A DNA stretch of 8,964 bases from Ruminococcus flavefaciens (lineage in GTDB: Bacteria > Bacillota > Clostridia > Oscillospirales > Ruminococcaceae): assembly GCA_002371825.1 (NCBI GenBank), contig DFHF01000033.1, positions 31,644 through 40,607 on the forward strand, in the 5' to 3' direction. Below the pieces are notes generated by a model, which was not told where the DNA came from, did not search any database, and worked only from the letters and a program-made list of their open reading frames with translations. Numbering within the stretch: the stretch's first letter is position 1; every line of letters starts with the position of its first letter. This document shows, piece after piece, positions 1-6,096 of the stretch. Made by a program: the position numbers and the translations under genes.

Positions 1-156
1 ATCCTCGTTCGTCAGAGAGGTACACATATCCATCCCGGTGAGGGCGTTGGTATCGGTTCTGATGATACTTTATTCGCTACAGTAAGCGGTAAGGTAAAGT
101 TCGAGCGTTACGGCCGTGACCGTAAGAAGGTTTCAGTTTACGCTGTTGAGCAGTAA
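1..156 (+). CDS. rpmA: 50S ribosomal protein L27, C-terminal part (5' end outside window)
   Basis: The first 51 codons in frame 1 read as the C-terminal half of ribosomal protein L27, followed by TAA at 154-156. The diagnostic stretch is QRGTHIHPGEGVGIG near the left edge, then DDTLFATVSGKVKFER and a basic tail ending in YAVEQ. L27 sits at the interface side of the large subunit near the peptidyl-transferase centre; its N-terminal arm, which lies outside the window, reaches into that site. The next gene is obg, the usual Firmicute order (rplU, a small protease gene, rpmA, obg). Codon choice (CGT, GTT, GGT, few rare codons) fits a highly expressed ribosomal gene. Confidence 0.95.
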   Translation: MLVRQRGTHIHPGEGVGIGSDDTLFATVSGKVKFERYGRDRKKVSVYAVEQ

Positions 157-175
157 CCACGCATTACAGAAAATT

Positions 176-207
176 AATCCCGAGCTATCCGCTTGGGATT
201 TTTCTTT
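176..207 (+). terminator. Hairpin terminator/attenuator between rpmA and obg
   Basis: Inverted repeat AATCCCGAGC / GCTTGGGATT (176-185 with 191-200; one G-T pair) around a 5-nt loop TATCC, followed directly by TTTCTTT. This is the form of a Rho-independent terminator. obg starts only 22 nt after it and no promoter is visible in that gap, so it probably lets part of the ribosomal-protein transcript through and lowers obg expression relative to rpmA. Confidence 0.8.
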
Positions 208-229
208 AGAAATTTAAGGAGGCCGGAAA

Positions 230-1507
230 ATGTTTGTAGATCGTGCCAAGATCGTCATAAAAGCCGGAGACGGCGGAGACGGGGCAGTATCCTTCCACAG
301 GGAAAAATATGTGGCAGCAGGCGGACCTGACGGTGGTGACGGAGGAAGAGGCGGCGATGTTGTCTTTCAGGTAGATGATAACTTCTCTACCCTTATTGAC
401 TTCCGCTACAAGAGAAAGTATGTGGCCGAAAGAGGGGAGAATGGTTCAGCAAGAAACTGTACCGGCAAAAGTGCTCCTCCTCTTATAATAAAGGTACCGA
501 GAGGTACGGTCATCCGTGATGCTGCAACAGGCAGGATAATGGCAGATATGTCTACTGACGAGCCGAAGGTCCTTGCCAAGGGCGGACGAGGCGGCAAGGG
601 AAATGTACATTTTGCGACCTCAACAAGACAGATACCAAAATTTGCAAAGCCAGGCTTCCCCGGTGAATCTTTTGAGGTAACCCTGGAGCTCAAGCTCCTT
701 GCAGATGTGGGACTTGTGGGATATCCTAATGTGGGAAAATCCACACTTATATCTGTAGTAAGTGCAGCAAAGCCCAAGATCGCCAACTATCATTTCACAA
801 CGCTTACCCCTGTGCTTGGAGTTGTCCGCCTGGACGAGGAGAGATCCTTTGTTATGGCTGATATCCCCGGTCTTATCGAAGGCGCAGGAGACGGTGTCGG
901 ACTTGGTCACGAGTTCCTTAGACACGTTGAGAGATGCCGTCTTATAGTTCACGTTGTGGATGTATCAGGTATCGAGGGCCGTGACCCTAAGGACGATTTT
1001 GAGATAATCAATGCTGAGCTTGCAAAGTTCAATGAGGATCTTGCAAAGCGTCCGCAGATAGTTGCGGCTAATAAATCCGATATGGCCACTGAGGAGCAGA
1101 TCGAGAGCTTCCGCAGCTATATAGAGGAAAAGGGCATACCTTTCTTCTGTATCTCGGCAGCAACTACTCAGGGTACATCTGAACTTATAAATAAGGTCTC
1201 AGAGGTCCTTGAGACACTTCCTCCCATAAAAGAGTTCGAGCCTGAGCCTATCCCTCAGGAAGAGCTGGATGATATGGCGGGTGCGGGAAAGCGCTTCGAG
1301 ATAGAAGTCGAGGACGGTATCTACTATGTAGAAGCTCCATGGATAGAGCCTATAATGAGAACTGTAGATCCTGAGGACTATTCATCTCTTCAGTATTTCC
1401 AGAGAGTTCTTATCAACAGCGGCATAATTGCCAAGCTTGAGGAAATGGGCATACAGGAAGGCGATACCGTTAACCTTGAAGGCTTTGAGTTTGATTTCGT
1501 ATATTAA
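230..1507 (+). CDS. obg: GTPase Obg (ribosome-assembly GTPase)
   Basis: A 425-residue protein of standard Obg length and layout. The glycine-rich N-terminal Obg fold occupies about residues 1-157 (GDGGDGAVSFHREKYV, then many GG and GR turns). The G domain spans about 158-330: P-loop GYPNVGKS at 164-171, switch I FTTLTP at 189-194, DIPG at 211-214, NKSD at 281-284 and SA at 309-310. The C-terminal OCT domain covers about 345-425. The family binds GTP/GDP and (p)ppGpp, associates with the 50S subunit and works in late ribosome assembly and stress control. The start is set by AAGGAGG at 216-222, 7 nt before ATG. mrnC follows 1 nt after the stop. All GTPase motifs look intact. Confidence 0.97.
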   Translation: MFVDRAKIVIKAGDGGDGAVSFHREKYVAAGGPDGGDGGRGGDVVFQVDDNFSTLIDFRYKRKYVAERGENGSARNCTGKSAPPLIIKVPRGTVIRDAATGRIMADMSTDEPKVLAKGGRGGKGNVHFATSTRQIPKFAKPGFPGESFEVTLELKLLADVGLVGYPNVGKSTLISVVSAAKPKIANYHFTTLTPVLGVVRLDEERSFVMADIPGLIEGAGDGVGLGHEFLRHVERCRLIVHVVDVSGIEGRDPKDDFEIINAELAKFNEDLAKRPQIVAANKSDMATEEQIESFRSYIEEKGIPFFCISAATTQGTSELINKVSEVLETLPPIKEFEPEPIPQEELDDMAGAGKRFEIEVEDGIYYVEAPWIEPIMRTVDPEDYSSLQYFQRVLINSGIIAKLEEMGIQEGDTVNLEGFEFDFVY

Positions 1508-1508
1508 T

Positions 1509-1922
1509 ATGGAAAGAGAATATTTATCAGAGCGTGAGGCGAATGCCTACAGTCCTTTGAGTCTTGCCTTTTTAGGCGACAGCGTTTATGACACTCTTGT
1601 AAGGGAGTATCTGCTGAGAAAGGCCAATATGCCTGTAGCTAAGCTTCACTCTGCAAAAATAAGACTTGTGTGTGCGGAGTTTCAGTCCGATGCATATGAC
1701 GTGCTCTCGGAAAATCTTACTGAGCATGAGCTTTCAGTGCTGAAAAGAGGACGGAATGCAACGGGAAATACTGTTCCCAAACACGCAGATGCAGCACAAT
1801 ATCGCAGAGCCACAGCTATTGAATGTCTTTTTGGATACCTGTACATTACAGGCCAGAATGAAAGAATATCACAGCTTTTTGAAGTTATGATACCTGAAGG
1901 AGCTGCAGAGACTGATGGCTAA
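1509..1922 (+). CDS. mrnC: Mini-ribonuclease 3 (Mini-III)
   Basis: A 137-residue protein consisting of one RNase III catalytic domain with no double-stranded-RNA-binding domain, as in the Mini-III family. The RNase III signature is LAFLGDSVYD at residues 19-28 with the acidic pair D24 and D28. The second metal-binding segment is AIECLFGYLY, with E105. LKRGRNA (79-84 region) is also typical. In Bacillus subtilis Mini-III matures 23S rRNA ends; the same role is inferred here and fits the position between obg and yebC. The open frame extends upstream to 1428 inside obg, but the family start matches ATG 1509, just after the obg stop (TAA-T-ATG). No good Shine-Dalgarno is near, so translation probably restarts from obg. 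Confidence 0.93.
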   Translation: MEREYLSEREANAYSPLSLAFLGDSVYDTLVREYLLRKANMPVAKLHSAKIRLVCAEFQSDAYDVLSENLTEHELSVLKRGRNATGNTVPKHADAAQYRRATAIECLFGYLYITGQNERISQLFEVMIPEGAAETDG

Positions 1923-2391
1923 AGTGATAATGACGTGCGGAAAGATATGCAGCGGCAAATCCACATATGCTGCAAAGCTGTGCAGTGAACTGAATGCTGT
2001 GATACTATCAGTAGACGAGCTTACCCTTGCATTGTTCAGAAATGAGACAGGGGAGATGCATGATGTTTATGTGGAGAGGGCCGAAAAGTATTTTTTTGAG
2101 AAATCGGTGCAGATAGTCCGTGCCGGGATGAATGTGATTCTTGACTGGGGCCTATGGACTAAAGCCGAAAGAAAATATGCTAAAGAATTCTACGATTCAC
2201 AGAATATTGAATGTGAACTGCATTATCTCAGAATTTCCGATGAGCTTTGGAAGAAGCGTATTTCTGAGAGAAATTCACTTGTTAAAGCAGGAAAGGTCAG
2301 CGCATATTATGTTGACGAGGGTCTTGCAATGAAATTTGCTTCAATATTTGAAGAACCGGAGGATCATGAGATAAATAAAATAATTTCATAG
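1915..2391 (+). CDS. P-loop kinase-like ATP-binding protein, substrate unknown
   Basis: A 158-residue single-domain protein with Walker A motif GKICSGKST (residues 9-17), SVDE at 32-35 as a likely substrate- or metal-contacting acid, a Walker-B-like VILDWG at 74-79, and an arginine-rich lid KKRISERN at 113-120. This layout matches the small AAA_33 / zeta-toxin / chloramphenicol-phosphotransferase-like kinases that phosphorylate small molecules or nucleic-acid ends. I cannot name the substrate. The start ATG at 1915 overlaps the last 8 nt of mrnC, with AAGGAG at 1897-1902, so translation is coupled to mrnC. yebC begins 16 nt downstream. It is AT-richer and uses more AGA and ATA than its neighbours, hinting at low expression. 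No antitoxin-like gene is adjacent. Confidence 0.8.
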   Translation: MAKVIMTCGKICSGKSTYAAKLCSELNAVILSVDELTLALFRNETGEMHDVYVERAEKYFFEKSVQIVRAGMNVILDWGLWTKAERKYAKEFYDSQNIECELHYLRISDELWKKRISERNSLVKAGKVSAYYVDEGLAMKFASIFEEPEDHEINKIIS

Positions 2392-2407
2392 ATAGGAGTG
2401 TTAACCA

Positions 2408-3142
2408 ATGTCAGGTCATTCAAAATGGAATAATATCAAACGTAAGAAGGAAGCTACAGATGCTGCCAAGGGAAAGATCTTTACAAAGATCGGCCGTGAG
2501 ATCACAGTTGTAGTTAAGGAAGGCGGTCCCGACCCTAACAATAACAGCAAGCTTCGTGATCTTATCGCAAAGGCTAAGGCAAACAACGTTCCTAATGATA
2601 ATATTGACCGTATTATTAAGAAGGCAGCCGGCGGCGAGGACAAGAACAACTATGAGAATATCACATACGAGGGATATGGTCCTAACGGTGTTGCAGTTAT
2701 CGTAGAGTGCCTTACAGATAACAGAAACAGAACAGCAGGCGAGGTACGCCATTATTTCGATAAGTTCGGCGGAAATCTCGGTACTATCGGCTGTGTATCC
2801 TTCATGTTCACAACAAAGGGAATCGTTATCCTGGAGAACACAGGTCTGGACGAGGATGCTGTAATGGATGATGTATTTGAGTTCGGCGGAGATGATTTCG
2901 ATATTAACGAGGAAACTGTTGAGATCGAGTGTGCTCCTGAGAATGTTCATGCACTCCGTGAAGGTCTCACAGGCAAGGGATACAATGTTATTTCTGCTGA
3001 AGTTGAGCAGATACCTTCAACATATGCAACTCTTACAGATGAGGATCACATCAAGAAGATGAATCTTCTTCTCGAACATCTTGAAGACAACGACGACGTC
3101 CAGAATGTTTATCATAACTGGGAAATGCCAGACGAAGATTGA
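2408..3142 (+). CDS. yebC: YebC/PmpR (TACO1) family protein
   Basis: A 244-residue protein of normal family length. It opens with the hallmark SGHSKWNNIKRKK and continues with AAKGKIFTKIGREI, NNVPNDNIDRIIKKA, the YEGYGPNGVAVIVECLTDNRNRT block and GGNLGTIGCVSFMF. It has three domains with an acidic C-terminal half. Members were long listed as transcriptional regulators. More recent work, including on the mitochondrial relative TACO1, points to a role in translation, helping ribosomes through difficult sequences such as proline runs. Both the neighbours (obg, mrnC) and the very conserved N-terminus agree with a translation role; that is an inference. AGGAG at 2394-2398 lies 9 nt before ATG. Codon bias suggests strong expression. 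Confidence 0.95.
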   Translation: MSGHSKWNNIKRKKEATDAAKGKIFTKIGREITVVVKEGGPDPNNNSKLRDLIAKAKANNVPNDNIDRIIKKAAGGEDKNNYENITYEGYGPNGVAVIVECLTDNRNRTAGEVRHYFDKFGGNLGTIGCVSFMFTTKGIVILENTGLDEDAVMDDVFEFGGDDFDINEETVEIECAPENVHALREGLTGKGYNVISAEVEQIPSTYATLTDEDHIKKMNLLLEHLEDNDDVQNVYHNWEMPDED

Positions 3143-3159
3143 TGAGGGAATAGTAATGG

Positions 3160-3193
3160 AGAATCAGGTGCTGCCTGGTTCTTCATTATTTTT
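3160..3193 (+). terminator. Probable terminator after yebC
   Basis: Stem AGAATCAGG / CCTGGTTCT (3160-3168 with 3174-3182; one T-G pair), 5-nt loop TGCTG, then a T-rich tail TCATTATTTTTAT. The tail is interrupted, so termination may be partial. It ends only about 5 nt before the Shine-Dalgarno of the acetyltransferase gene, which therefore likely depends on read-through or on a promoter I cannot see. Confidence 0.65.
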
Positions 3194-3197
3194 ATAT

Positions 3198-3202
3198 GGA
3201 GG
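3198..3202 (+). promoter_or_regulatory. Ribosome binding site that decides the GNAT start
   Basis: GGAGG at 3198-3202 lies 5 nt before ATG 3208. The upstream in-frame ATG at 3196 contains this motif within its own codons and has no Shine-Dalgarno of its own, so 3208 is preferred. Confidence 0.75.
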
Positions 3203-3207
3203 CAGAA

Positions 3208-3708
3208 ATGGATATTATTATTGAAAAAGTCTGTTCTGACGAAGAACTGAAAGAAGTAGCTGAGCTTGCAGATGAGATATGGCATGAGTGCTTTCCCGGT
3301 ATCATAAGTGAGGCGCAGATAGACTATATGGTAGAAATATTCCAGTCATACAGGGCAATGAAGTCACAGGTCGAAGAGCAGGGGTATTCTTATCTTGCGG
3401 TTCGTGACGGTGGTGAGCTCTGCGGATATATCGGCATAAAGCCGGAAAATGATGACAGATTCTTTCTGAGCAAGCTTTATCTCAGAAAAGATAAAAGAGG
3501 CCATGGTATAGCCTCCGAGATGCTGAAAAGGGTGTTCAGCGAAGCCCGTTCTGCCGGAAAAAGCAGTGTTTATCTTACTGTTAACAAGCATAACGATCAG
3601 GCTATAGCTGTTTACAAAAAGACTGGATTTACTGTTGCTGAACTGATAGTGACCGATATCGGCTCCGGATTTGTAATGGACGATTATGTTATGGAGTACA
3701 AACTGTAA
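3208..3708 (+). CDS. GNAT family N-acetyltransferase
   Basis: A 166-residue protein with the fold signature of GCN5-related acetyltransferases, which move an acetyl group from acetyl-CoA to an amine. The acetyl-CoA pyrophosphate loop is LYLRKDKRGHGIA (residues 90-102; the R-x-x-G-x-G/A element is RGHGIA). It is followed by the beta-5/alpha-4 region VYLTVNKHNDQAIAVYKKTGF (about 121-141), with the usual N and Y. The N-terminal part contains WHECFPGIISEAQIDYM, seen in a GNAT subgroup of Firmicutes with unknown substrates. I cannot assign a substrate. The gene stands between the yebC terminator and the mntP promoter and is probably a single cistron. A start at 3196 would add only MEAE. Confidence 0.87.
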   Translation: MDIIIEKVCSDEELKEVAELADEIWHECFPGIISEAQIDYMVEIFQSYRAMKSQVEEQGYSYLAVRDGGELCGYIGIKPENDDRFFLSKLYLRKDKRGHGIASEMLKRVFSEARSAGKSSVYLTVNKHNDQAIAVYKKTGFTVAELIVTDIGSGFVMDDYVMEYKL

Positions 3709-3712
3709 TAAC

Positions 3713-3741
3713 TTGACCGATTATACTATATAATATATAAT
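3713..3741 (+). promoter_or_regulatory. Sigma-A type promoter for mntP
   Basis: TTGACC (3713-3718) and TATAAT (3736-3741) with a 17-nt spacer, close to consensus. Transcription would begin near 3748, giving a leader of about 57 nt before mntP. The -35 box starts right after the GNAT stop codon. Confidence 0.8.
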
Positions 3742-3750
3742 ATTAAGGCG

Positions 3751-3774
3751 CACTCACACGGAATAGAGTGAGTG
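3751..3774 (+). promoter_or_regulatory. Inverted repeat at the start of the mntP leader
   Basis: A perfect 7-bp repeat CACTCAC / GTGAGTG (3751-3757 with 3768-3774) separated by 10 nt. It lies just downstream of the predicted transcription start. It could be a 5' stabilising hairpin in the mRNA or a repressor operator. It lacks a T-run, so it is not a terminator, and it does not resemble an MntR box I know. Confidence 0.5.
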
Positions 3775-3804
3775 TATATCAGAATAGTTGATCAGGAGAA
3801 CACA

Positions 3805-4368
3805 ATGGGAATTACAGAATTAGTACTTTTGTCTGTGGGACTTGCAATGGACGCATTCTCGGTATCGGTCTGTAAGGGCCTCAGCATGAGAAAGCTGAGC
3901 GTAAAGGGCGGACTGATAACGGCATTGTTTTTCGGAGTATTTCAGGCGGTCATGCCTCTTATAGGCTACTTCCTCGGAAGCCGGTTTGCGGAGTATATAA
4001 CGTCTGTTAGCCACTGGGTAGCGTTCATACTTCTCGGAATAATAGGCGGAAAGATGATATATGAGGCCTTTCACGAGGATGACAGCAGCAACGGAGAGTA
4101 TCGTCTTGATATCGGAGAACTGTTTCTGCTTGCAATAGCGACGAGTATCGATGCACTGGCGGTAGGCATAGTATTTGCGGCTGCGGAGGTCAACCTGATT
4201 TTCTCCGTTAGCATGATAGGTGTGATAACCTTTGGGATATCTTTCGCCGGAGTTATAGTTGGCAACCGCTTCGGGAGCCGTTATGAGACGAAAGCGGAGG
4301 TCGCCGGAGGCATAATATTGATAATAATAGGAATAAAGCTCCTGCTTGAAGGTCTTGGAGTTATATAA
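3805..4368 (+). CDS. mntP: Manganese efflux pump MntP
   Basis: A 187-residue membrane protein with six predicted helices in two homologous halves. Each half carries the family's acidic signature: GLAMDAFSVSVCKG with D16 in helix 1 and ATSIDALAVGI with D116 in helix 4. GGKMIYEAF at 81-89 and GNRFG at 153-157 are also typical. MntP exports Mn2+ from the cytoplasm and protects against manganese excess. The frame is open back to a GTG at 3772, but ATG 3805 has AGGAG at 3794-3798 (6 nt away) and gives the family N-terminus MGITELVLLSVGLAMDAF. It is monocistronic, with its own promoter and a strong terminator. The leader is too short for the Mn-sensing yybP-ykoY riboswitch often found before such genes. 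Confidence 0.94.
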   Translation: MGITELVLLSVGLAMDAFSVSVCKGLSMRKLSVKGGLITALFFGVFQAVMPLIGYFLGSRFAEYITSVSHWVAFILLGIIGGKMIYEAFHEDDSSNGEYRLDIGELFLLAIATSIDALAVGIVFAAAEVNLIFSVSMIGVITFGISFAGVIVGNRFGSRYETKAEVAGGIILIIIGIKLLLEGLGVI

Positions 4369-4370
4369 AA

Positions 4371-4413
4371 ACAGCACTTCTTTTCTTACGAAGAGAAGTG
4401 CTGTAATTTTTTT
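4371..4413 (+). terminator. Strong bidirectional terminator between mntP and the dockerin gene
   Basis: A 15-bp stem (4371-4385 with 4390-4404, one T-G pair) with a 4-nt loop TTAC, followed by AA and seven T on the + strand. On the - strand the same hairpin is followed by TTTTT (complement of 4366-4370). It therefore can end both mntP and the convergent dockerin gene, whose stop is at 4419. Confidence 0.93.
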
Positions 4414-4418
4414 ATTGA

Positions 4419-5777
4419 TCAGAAATCGCTGGCTGAATCGGGTGTGTAAGGCAGGCTTATAGCACCGAGAAGCATTTTCTGAACTGCGAGAGCGTCATTA
4501 GGAGTGAGCTTAGAACCAGGCTCATAGCAATCAGCATTTTCAGCGCCCTTTTCTGTCAGAGCAGTCTCAGCTGAACCGCCGACACCATATATATCACCAT
4601 TTGATAAAGACTGCATTATAAGAACAGCGTCATTCATTTTTACAACACCGCTGCAGTCTGCATCGCCGTAAATAAGATCAGTCGGATCAGAAGGCTTTAC
4701 TCCTTCTTTCCATATAGCAGTTGCTGTGATGGAGGAACCATCGAGTGTGTATATACGGAAATCATCACCGGGCTGATAAGTTTTGCCAAGGTAGGACCAG
4801 CCGTCGAAGTAGTAGCCAGACTTAGTAACGTTGATATCAGGGCAGGGTATATTAGAGTCAGTGAGACCAGTGAATCTCATTTTGTCTGATGACTTTGTGC
4901 CGGGATCAAATGTTACGGTGTAGCTTTTAGGCTGCCAAATAGCAGTCATAACTACGTCACAGTCAGGCATTGTGAAGGAGCCGTAAGGAAGATAGCTTTT
5001 TCCGTCATAGTCGCAGGTCCAGCCGGTCTGCTTAAAGCCGAATCTTACGAATTTATCAGCGCCTGCCAGATCACCTACAGTAGATGCGATCCTTTCGTAA
5101 GCGATCTCATTTGCGCCTTGGACACGGTCAACGTCACCGGCGGTATAAAGAATGGTTCGCATGAGGTGCCATGCAGAAGTGAATGTAATGTCCTCATCGT
5201 CCATGATAACGTGCTGCTGACTCTTGTACTCGACACCGTTATAATTCCAGCCGAGCTGTGAGGATTTGTATGCCGGATCCTGATATCTTACCAGTGATAC
5301 GGTAACAAAATCACCCTTGCGGTATAAAGTTTTCTGATTGATGTCCTTAGTGGTATCGATCTCTTCGCCGTTAAGATCTGCTTTGTAATATGCGTGATGA
5401 TAATTCAGATCATTCAGATCAGACCATACAGGTTTGAGAGTAACGTCCTCAGCTCCTATATTGTAAACCTCGGACGGAGTATAACCTCTGACACCGTCAA
5501 GTGTCCAGCCGCTGAATTTGAATCCATCTTTTTCGAGTTCACCAGCAGGAAGATTGACAAAGCTGTTGGGTTTTACAGTGAGATCCTCAATAACGATAGG
5601 GTCTCCGTTTTCGTCTGTAGTAAATGAGGCATCCTTGTCGCTGAGGTCGAAATGGATAGTCACTTCAGTAGGAATTGTGGTCTCCTCTTCAGCATAAACG
5701 GCAAAGCTGCCAAGTGAAAATGATGCCATAACAGCAGAGATCAGACCTGCTGTAAGGCGATTGAAACAGTGTTTCAT
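4419..5777 (-). CDS. Secreted dockerin protein with InlB-type beta repeats
   Basis: A 452-residue protein. Residues 1-29 form a signal peptide (basic start KHCFNR, hydrophobic core, AVYA before EEE). Four repeats of about 75-80 residues follow (about 38-120, 127-203, 207-282, 286-357), each ending in W followed by a Y-rich loop and a final TAxW-like strand (GWTLDG, GWNYNG, GWTCDYDG, GWSYLG). This is the InlB B-repeat / Listeria-Bacteroides repeat fold. A dockerin is at about 370-438: first Ca2+ loop DADCSGVVKMND is good; the second (ADCYEPGSKLTPND) is irregular. Dockerins bind cohesins on a scaffoldin or cell surface. No catalytic domain is present, so an adhesion or structural role is inferred. 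ATG 5777 was chosen because the upstream ATG 5789 lies in the GGAGGG site. DUF4250 gene lies 30 nt upstream. Confidence 0.88.
   Translation of the reverse strand: MKHCFNRLTAGLISAVMASFSLGSFAVYAEEETTIPTEVTIHFDLSDKDASFTTDENGDPIVIEDLTVKPNSFVNLPAGELEKDGFKFSGWTLDGVRGYTPSEVYNIGAEDVTLKPVWSDLNDLNYHHAYYKADLNGEEIDTTKDINQKTLYRKGDFVTVSLVRYQDPAYKSSQLGWNYNGVEYKSQQHVIMDDEDITFTSAWHLMRTILYTAGDVDRVQGANEIAYERIASTVGDLAGADKFVRFGFKQTGWTCDYDGKSYLPYGSFTMPDCDVVMTAIWQPKSYTVTFDPGTKSSDKMRFTGLTDSNIPCPDINVTKSGYYFDGWSYLGKTYQPGDDFRIYTLDGSSITATAIWKEGVKPSDPTDLIYGDADCSGVVKMNDAVLIMQSLSNGDIYGVGGSAETALTEKGAENADCYEPGSKLTPNDALAVQKMLLGAISLPYTPDSASDF
4464..4670 (-). other. Dockerin module coding segment
   Basis: Encodes about residues 370-438 of the secreted protein. 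Repeat 1: YGDADCSGVVKMNDAVLIMQ, with D, D, S and D at Ca2+-ligand positions. Repeat 2: ADCYEPGSKLTPNDALAVQKML, with one extra residue in the loop and P or Y where acids or N are usual. The helices NDAVLIMQSL and NDALAVQKMLLG are alike, as in R. albus/R. flavefaciens type dockerins. Confidence 0.85.
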
Positions 5778-5780
5778 ATT

Positions 5781-5786
5781 CCCTCC
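5781..5786 (-). promoter_or_regulatory. Ribosome binding site for the dockerin gene
   Basis: GGAGGG on the - strand, separated by only 3-4 nt from ATG 5777, a short spacing. The alternative ATG 5789 has no Shine-Dalgarno upstream and would add MGGN before the basic start of the signal peptide. Confidence 0.65.
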
Positions 5787-5790
5787 CATC

Positions 5791-5805
5791 CCGGTATAAA
5801 ACCGG
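5791..5805 (-). other. Short hairpin between the DUF4250 gene and the dockerin gene
   Basis: CCGGT / ACCGG with a 5-nt loop, 5 bp, placed between the DUF4250 stop and the GGAGGG of the dockerin gene. It has no T-run, so it is not a terminator. It might affect ribosome entry or mRNA processing; weak evidence. Confidence 0.35.
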
Positions 5806-5807
5806 CT

Positions 5808-5981
5808 TTAAATGAAACGATTTTTTTCCTTATCGTAAGTATATCCGATAGCAGATAGTTTATTTTCTATGACAGATTTCTCAACGCAGAGGCTCTTGCA
5901 GAGCTCGTCAAATGAGGGATAATCGTCCCTGAGTTTTGTGTTTATATAACTTAAGAGAATAGCCGGATCATTTGGGATCAT
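5808..5981 (-). CDS. DUF4250-type small protein
   Basis: A 57-residue protein beginning MIPNDPAILLSYINTKLRD and containing YPSFDELCKSL, VIENKLSAIGYTYDKEKNRFI. This matches my memory of the DUF4250 family, very short proteins of Clostridia that begin with PxDPxxLLSxxNTKLRD and end with a GYxYDxExNxF element. The segment DELCKSLCVEKSVIENKLSAIGYTY looks like a helix-turn-helix followed by a short strand, so a small winged-helix-like fold is possible; function is unknown. The start is firm: GGAGG at 5990-5994 lies 8 nt before ATG. The stop is 30 nt before the dockerin gene, so the two are likely co-transcribed from the promoter at 6096-6124. Two cysteines (C28, C32) are noted. Confidence 0.87.
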   Translation of the reverse strand: MIPNDPAILLSYINTKLRDDYPSFDELCKSLCVEKSVIENKLSAIGYTYDKEKNRFI

Positions 5982-5994
5982 TGTAAAAACCTCC

Positions 5995-6089
5995 AGAGAA
6001 AAAACTGATAAAAAATACGGAACGCAGTGCAGGACATCCCGTCTGCTCAGCGGAGAAAGTGCTGTACTCCGCCTTTAACGTTATCTTAC
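5995..6089 (-). promoter_or_regulatory. Structured 5' leader of the DUF4250-dockerin transcript
   Basis: About 108 nt lie between the predicted start of transcription and ATG 5981. Read on the - strand it holds hairpin 1, GGCGGAG / CTCCGCT (6067-6073 with 6049-6055, one G-U, 11-nt loop), then hairpin 2, GCAGAC / GTCCTGC (6041-6046 with 6029-6035, one bulged C, loop GGGAT), then two T-rich runs (TTTTTT) before the ribosome site. It does not match any riboswitch class I can recall. It could be an attenuator, a protein-binding leader or simply structured RNA. Confidence 0.45.
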
Positions 6090-6096
6090 AAGATAA
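6081..6096. promoter_or_regulatory. 16-bp palindrome at the DUF4250 transcription start
   Basis: TTATCTT-AC-AAGATAA, a 7-2-7 inverted repeat touching the -10 box (6096-6101) and covering the expected start of transcription near 6089. This is the classic place for a repressor operator; it could also form a hairpin at the 5' end of the RNA. The regulator is unknown. Confidence 0.55.

Noticed and set aside
406..952. Minus-strand open frames inside obg (126 and 110 codons).
   Set aside because: They lie wholly inside a clear Obg reading frame, have no ribosome site, and read as low-complexity or random residues.
1428..1508. Longer Mini-III starting inside obg.
   Set aside because: The 27 extra residues are an out-of-frame reading of the Obg C-terminus; the family start fits ATG 1509.
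1915..2391. Reading the P-loop gene as a zeta-type toxin.
   Set aside because: No epsilon-like antitoxin gene is next to it and it is embedded in a housekeeping cluster; only the general kinase fold is shared.
2420..2950. Minus-strand open frame of 176 codons opposite yebC.
   Set aside because: yebC on the other strand is unmistakable; the reverse frame is a by-product of its codon use.
3742..3804. yybP-ykoY manganese riboswitch before mntP.
   Set aside because: The leader after the promoter is too short and lacks the two conserved internal loops.
3820..4377. Minus-strand open frame of 185 codons opposite mntP.
   Set aside because: It runs through the terminator hairpin at 4371-4413 and has no family features, while mntP has all of them.
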